Source: Chara braunii
Taxonomy: Eukaryota; Streptophyta; Charophyceae; Charales; Characeae
Assembly (NCBI GenBank): GCA_003427395.1
Contig: BFEA01000421.1
Coordinates: 992,044-1,014,646, forward strand
Direction: 5' to 3'
Length of the DNA stretch: 22,603 nucleotides
Under the pieces are notes generated by a model that had not been told where the DNA came from, ran no database searches, and saw only the letters and a program-made list of their open reading frames with translations. Numbering within the stretch: position 1 is the stretch's first letter; every line of letters begins with the position of its first letter. The translations under genes and the position numbers were made by a program. Positions 18,783 through 22,603 of this stretch are shown here, one piece after another.

Positions 18783-18847
18783 AGCCGGAGTCGAACCGGC
18801 GACCTCGGCCGTCTAAACCAGACGAGTTTACCACTGCAACTGTGACC
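18783..18847 (-). mobile_element. tRNA-derived SINE-like head
   Basis: On the minus strand this reads as a degenerate tRNA. It has an A-box-like GTTGCAGTGGTA (18829-18840) and an imperfect anticodon-type hairpin around TCGTC/GACGG. A perfect T arm follows, with stem GCCGG/CCGGC and loop TTCGACT (18784-18800), and its B box GGTTCGACTCC matches the pol III consensus. The acceptor ends do not pair and no CCA-side stem exists, so it is not a functional tRNA. An internal pol III promoter followed by unrelated sequence (the 46-bp units) is the structure of a tRNA-derived SINE. The 3' end and duplication were not identified. Confidence 0.6.
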
Positions 18848-18929
18848 CTACGTTCAAAGCTGAAGCCATACCGGTCATCACGGGTCGTGACATTCAGCCC
18901 ACCCCAGCACAGTTGCAGCAAGGACTTCA

Positions 18930-19254
18930 CATCTATGCGATCCCTCCACAAGGACAGGATTGAGGGATTCTATACAAAGCAAAAAACCCAATCCGCACAA
19001 TGGGTACAGTTTCTCAAGCGAGAGAAAAGCTTTGTAAATATCTTGACAAAACCGAGTCTAGCAGCCAAATTGGATGAACTGATTTCCCATAAGGAAAAAA
19101 AAAGCAGCTATGAACTTGATAGAACCAGGCAAAATGCGAAGACAAGACGGATTGCCCAATGAATTATGAGTAAAAATTATTGGAAAATACTGGAAAATAC
19201 TGGAAAATACTGGAAAGGGAATACTGTAATTACATAAAGAAAAACATGATCACA
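18930..19254. other. Unassigned region with a short tandem repeat
   Basis: A plus-strand open frame (to 19162) has a K/R/E-rich end that could belong to the LINE fragment downstream, but no motif proves it. TGGAAAATAC is repeated three full times at 19181-19210 with a partial fourth. Confidence 0.4.
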
Positions 19255-19515
19255 AGAAAGGCTAGTCGCCTACCTCAACACAGGGATAATCTCACTACTA
19301 TCCAAAAAGGGGACCTATCAGACATAAGAAATTACAGACCAATCACACTCTTATCGATAGCTTACAAGATTGTAGCGAAACTACTAGCGAACAAAATCAC
19401 AAAAATTACCCGAAGATGTTTCTAACTTTCTACATTGACCAAACAAGCTTTATACCGGGTAGGTTCATCCTAAATAATATAATGATACAGGTGGAATCAG
19501 TCAAATACATCAAGT
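19255..19515 (+). pseudogene. LINE reverse transcriptase fragment
   Basis: The plus strand encodes a conserved early RT block of L1-like LINEs, split over frames. GIISLLSKKG (about 19281-19312) shifts into GDLSDIRNYRPITLL and YKIVAKLLANKI. After a stop near 19425 another frame gives DQTSFIPGRFILNNIM (to about 19485). RNYRPITLL and FIPGRFI are hallmark motifs of this family. The sequence stops matching soon after, so the catalytic FADD-type motif is absent. It belongs to a different copy from the minus-strand LINE and in opposite orientation. It is too short to transpose and has at least two frame disruptions. Confidence 0.82.
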
Positions 19516-20218
19516 GCCTAAATCTGCCCTTTCTTCCCTTTGTCACTGGGGAACCGCGCTCTGCCTCCAACGGTCTGCCCAGGATGCAAGTAGAAAAGGG
19601 GCCGGTCCGGACGTCCTGTACGGCCGATACCGGCCCCAAAAATCATCAAAACATTTTTCAGGGGGCACCTGGACCCAAGGAACAGGACTAGGGTGCCCCC
19701 TTTTTTTTTCTGAATTTCGGGGTTTTGGCCCCTTCCGGACGGCCCTCGTACGGTCCGGTGTCCAGACACCGGACAGCAGACCGTCTGGAGTCTGGACGCC
19801 TGTCCGGATGTCCGGATGGTAGCCATGATTTGTTCCTTTTTCTTTCATTTCAAAATCACTATAGCAGCCTCGTGTTTTCCAGACTTTTTTTTTTGGGGGG
19901 GGGGGGGGCATATTGTGACCTTGCTACATTGCTTCGGTTATCCATGGTGGCAGCCCTTCGTTTAGGCAATTTTCATGACTTGGGCGTGGCCGTTGACCCC
20001 TGTTTTGGCCCTTAGACCGAAATGACGACCCATGGCCCACGATTATTGCATGATTTGAGCGGAGTTATTGCCAACTGTAGTCTGCACAAATATCTTTTTT
20101 TCCTAAAATACAGACAAACATCATGTAAGGTTTCATTCGTTTTGATTGTTCAATCATTTGTTTTGATTTTTCAATTGTTTGTTTTCATTTTTTTTATCAT
20201 TTGTTTTGTTTTTTTATA
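19516..20218. other. Unassigned region with a hairpin cluster and homopolymers
   Basis: GC-rich hairpins occupy 19598-19830 and are described separately. A run of ten T then fourteen G lies at 19885-19908. The end (20090-20218) is strongly T-rich. Overlapping open frames on both strands around 19514-19911 come from the inverted-repeat-rich GC sequence and have no domain. Confidence 0.5.
19598..19773. repeat. Cluster of perfect GC-rich hairpins
   Basis: Three separate 9-bp stems are visible. GGGGCCGGT/ACCGGCCCC spans 19598-19637 with a 22-nt loop. GGGGGCACC/GGTGCCCCC spans 19661-19700 with a 22-nt loop and is followed by nine T. TCCGGTGTC/GACACCGGA spans 19754-19773 with a 2-nt loop. TCCGGA recurs to 19820. 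Confidence 0.75.
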
Positions 20219-20341
20219 GGGCTGAAAACAAACTGTGTTACACCGTTCCGTTTTCTCAACTCAACAGCGGCTGGTGGGACCAGGCCCCTGGTGTAGAATT
20301 GGCCCATATTTACAAAGAAATTGAAAACACAATGGACCTAG
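20219..20341 (+). other. Candidate exon, unidentified
   Basis: A long T-rich tract ends in TTTTTTTATAG, an acceptor-like site at 20218. An open frame AENKLCYTVPFSQLNSGWW... follows for about 40 codons to a donor-like CTAG/GTCAGT at 20341/20342. The peptide matches no family I know. Splice-like sites are common by chance, so this is weak. Confidence 0.15.
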
Positions 20342-20397
20342 GTCAGTCAGTTCATACACCCATGAACTGGTGAAATACAGACTCATGTTCGAGTCGA

Positions 20398-20402
20398 GAT
20401 GC
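20398..20402. repeat. Solo LTR target-site duplication, left
   Basis: GATGC, identical to 21400-21404. Confidence 0.85.
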
Positions 20403-21399
20403 TGCAGTAACCGTTGTTCTGCAGCAGTCTGGGCCCTCAAAGTGGCGCCCAGACGATGCAGGCGATGCAGGCGATGCAGGCCAAACTCGGTCTGCACCAG
20501 GCAGTGTGACCACGCACTGCCCTAGGAAAGTCAAAAGTCTAAGTCAACTGTCAGATCAAAGGTACCGCGCCCAGGCCCTTGGTCGGATACACTCACTTGT
20601 TGTGCACAGGTACCCAGACAGCATCAAGGCCAGAGGGAATTCGGTTTCATGCCAATCTGGGCCGTCATTTGCACTAAGATCTTGATGGCTGAGGGATGCG
20701 GCATCCGGGGTCCAGACCCCGCATCAATGCTACATAAGCGCTGACTTCCTGACTTTGACATTCATTCAGTCTTGCGTCAATGCTGACTTCACGTGTTGAC
20801 GACAACGCTGGCTCGATGCTGCGACACTGGCTGGACGCTGGCTTTGCGCTGGCATTTGGGTGACTACGGCGACGCGCTGCTGGCTCGGCATGGTGGCTGG
20901 CTGACTATTGTCTTCAGGGCATGCTGATGTGGCAGCTGCCACGCGTCGCTGCCGATGTGGCCGCTGCCACGTGTACTATGCTGACGTGGCTGGGCTACGT
21001 GACTGGCACTGCTGTTCTGATTCATCGTCACTCAGGAGGAGATCATGACTGTGGGGTAATCGTGGACACGTACCTGGTCATCTTGAGGTCGACATTGCTC
21101 CAGTGCGCTGATGAGGACTTATTGACGTGCCACGTGGCACATTGTAATAGAACTTCAGATGTGCGTTCAGACTATTGATTATTTGAGGTGGTGATCGAGG
21201 AGGGGGCCCAGAGCAGAAGTGGGCATTTGTCTTTATTCTTCGTCTAAGTCTAATCTCCCTCCTCCCTCTCTCGTCTGTGTATGATTCTCCCATCTCATTC
21301 TATCTGGACACGATTATGATTATTGATAATCATCAGCAGGTTGATATTCGTCTGGACTTGCATTGTTGACAAGTGTCTTCACGATCTGGGTTCATTGCA
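20403..21399 (+). mobile_element. Solo LTR related to the complete chromovirus
   Basis: This 997-bp sequence starts TGCAGTAACC and ends TTCATTGCA, flanked by an exact 5-bp GATGC duplication. It shares ordered blocks with the complete element's LTR: AAAGTC...GTCAACTGTC, GGTACC...CCCAGGCC, a block ending GTACCCAGACAGCATCA, several TGATGTGGC or TGACGTGGC motifs (20934-21000), and the terminal ATCTGGGTTCATT. No internal coding region is present, so it is the product of LTR-LTR recombination of an older, diverged relative in the same orientation. It includes a 9-bp GATGCAGGC tandem repeat, three copies at 20455-20481. Confidence 0.85.
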
Positions 21400-21404
21400 G
21401 ATGC
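21400..21404. repeat. Solo LTR target-site duplication, right
   Basis: GATGC, identical to 20398-20402. Confidence 0.85.
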
Positions 21405-21535
21405 AACCAAATGACCAGAATAAAATCATTCTAAATTACCTGGGGCCGGTCACAGTTCAATGATGATATCTCAAGGCCGTTTCTCTTTTTATTATTTAGA
21501 ATAAAAAAAGGAAAAAAAAAGAACTGCACTGTATT

Positions 21536-22039
21536 CTGGGCTACCAGCCATGCCACCCGGGTCCCCAAAGCTGGCACGAGACCTTCCCGGGACGACCAGC
21601 CGGGCAACTGGGCCAGGCAGGGGCCCGGCCCATATCTCACAAAAAAAATAAAAAAATAAAAAAAAAATGAAAAAAAAGTATGCTGTGCAGAATAGCAAAC
21701 CAAACAACTATCGGCCGAGGGTCACTTCCAAATTCTTTATAGAATTTGAAATAAAAATAAAATAATGTAAGGAAATCATCTCACATCCTTTAAAGGCCTT
21801 TCAAGCCCTTTCAAGCCCCTTTAAGGCCCTTACCCCCCCTTCCCCCCTCTCCTCCAAACTGACATGAACCTAGAAAAAAAATGAGACCGGATTAGCGTCC
21901 CTCTCGGAGGGTGCAAAAATGCCCCATCATCAGGGGAAGAAAAACAGGAAGTTTTGACTGTTTTTTTTACTCGCCCGGGTGACCCGGGCAAGAGGGTCCT
22001 AGTTGCACTGGCCGGGCCCGTACAGGTCTGGTAGCCCAG
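21536..22039. mobile_element. hAT-like non-autonomous DNA element
   Basis: A 504-bp segment is bounded by inverted repeats CTGGGCTACCAG (21536-21547) and CTGGTAGCCCAG (22028-22039), exact over 12 bp and 13 of 14 when extended. The flanks are ACTGTATT (21528-21535) and ACTATATT (22040-22047), an 8-bp duplication with one mismatch. Eight-base duplications with short TIRs are typical of hAT elements. The inside has CCCGGGT motifs near both ends, a perfect 8-bp stem GCCCGGGT/ACCCGGGC (21973-21989), A-rich runs and no transposase. The TIR does not start with the usual CAGGG-type hAT terminus, so the superfamily is less certain than the boundaries. Confidence 0.6.
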
Positions 22040-22047
22040 ACTATATT

Positions 22048-22578
22048 ACAATATCCGATCATCGTGGTTGTTGACATAACAAATGTATGTACCAGGCTCC
22101 TGATGCTGTGGACCGATCCTCAAGGTTGTGCCATCCAGCAGGAGGGAAAAGATCACCGAAGGTCTGAAGCGTCATCATCGAGCAACACTTTTCTTAATTC
22201 GGCGCACACAGACTGCACACATCTTCAGGCTCTGCAAATGAGTATTTATGTACACTTTATGTGACTTTAAACGATTTACAATTTCACAGTGTTGGATGCT
22301 GAGCAAGGTGTTAATCAAAACAGAGTGGACCAATTATGTAAGTGGGAAACGGAAGAAATGGAGTAATATTCCCATCACATGTTGCAAAAGATGTAATCTG
22401 TTACATCAATAGAATTCATGGAAAAAGTCTACGCTCAAATTTAAACCAAAATGCAAAAAATACACTGTTGTTAAATGAGAGAATCGCTCCCTTGAGTCTC
22501 TTTGCATTGCGTTCTGCCACTGACATGCTCACCCAAAGGGTTCTGCACACAAAAGAGTGACACATGAGCCATATGCAT
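22048..22578. other. Unassigned region, no supported gene
   Basis: Short open frames (66 and 72 codons) on the plus strand have no recognisable motif and no supporting signals. Composition is ordinary, with no repeats noted before the terminal (GT)n. Confidence 0.5.
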
Positions 22579-22603
22579 GTGTGTGTGTGTGTGTGTGTGT
22601 GTG
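22579..22603. repeat. (GT)n microsatellite at window edge
   Basis: At least twelve GT units run off the end of the window. Confidence 0.97.

Noticed and set aside
18783-18847. Functional tRNA gene on the minus strand
   Set aside because: The T arm is perfect, but the acceptor ends do not pair and the anticodon loop lacks the usual U33 and purine 37. It is better read as a SINE head or pseudogene.
19661-19709. Stem-loop followed by nine T resembling a rho-independent terminator
   Set aside because: The window is clearly eukaryotic and no transcript or gene ends there. It is one of several hairpins in the same GC-rich cluster.

Overview
This window looks like repeat-rich nuclear DNA from a eukaryote, most likely the green plant lineage. 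The main clues are a chromodomain-bearing Ty3/gypsy element (chromovirus) primed from a tRNA-iMet-type site, L1-like LINE pieces with zf-RVT fingers, a PIF/Harbinger-type miniature element, and short CCCTAAA (plant-type telomere) motifs. A charophyte alga such as Chara is my guess for the organism; it rests on general resemblance, not on a decisive marker. I see no intact host gene, no bacterial gene organisation, no rRNA gene and no CRISPR array. Nearly every recognisable protein is a decayed transposable-element protein.

Layout. 1-383: rearranged 3' coding end of a chromovirus. 384-1962: unassigned sequence, then a (GA)n microsatellite to 2043. 2044-2820: diverged low-copy sequence. 2821-3381: non-autonomous PIF/Harbinger-like element with TTA duplications. 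3385-4062: TATA-like box, an unidentified small ORF and a poly(A) run. 4200-4560: nearly pure homopurine tract. 4600-6615: unassigned, with several hairpins. 6634-9519: 5'-truncated L1-like LINE on the minus strand, flanked by an 18-bp target-site duplication. 9668-17907: one structurally complete but dead chromovirus (LTR, primer site, gag, protease/RT/RNase H, integrase remnant, chromodomain, LTR). 18258-18407: (GT)n/(GA)n. 18691-18847: tRNA-derived SINE-like head beside a duplicated 46-bp unit. 19255-19515: piece of a second LINE reverse transcriptase. 19598-19830: GC-rich hairpin cluster. 20403-21399: solo LTR related to the complete chromovirus, with a 5-bp duplication. 21536-22039: hAT-like non-autonomous element with near-perfect 8-bp duplications. 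22579-22603: (GT)n at the window edge.

The parts do not work together as a pathway; they record successive insertions. The complete chromovirus is the most informative piece. Its LTRs are about 95% identical by eye over the first 340 bp. They carry an expandable 55/34-bp tandem repeat that multiplies ACGT-core (TACGTGGC) motifs. The coding region has many in-frame stops, a degraded protease active-site motif and a missing integrase catalytic core. The 5' LTR also contains a 74-bp duplication split by a single N, which is probably an assembly artefact.
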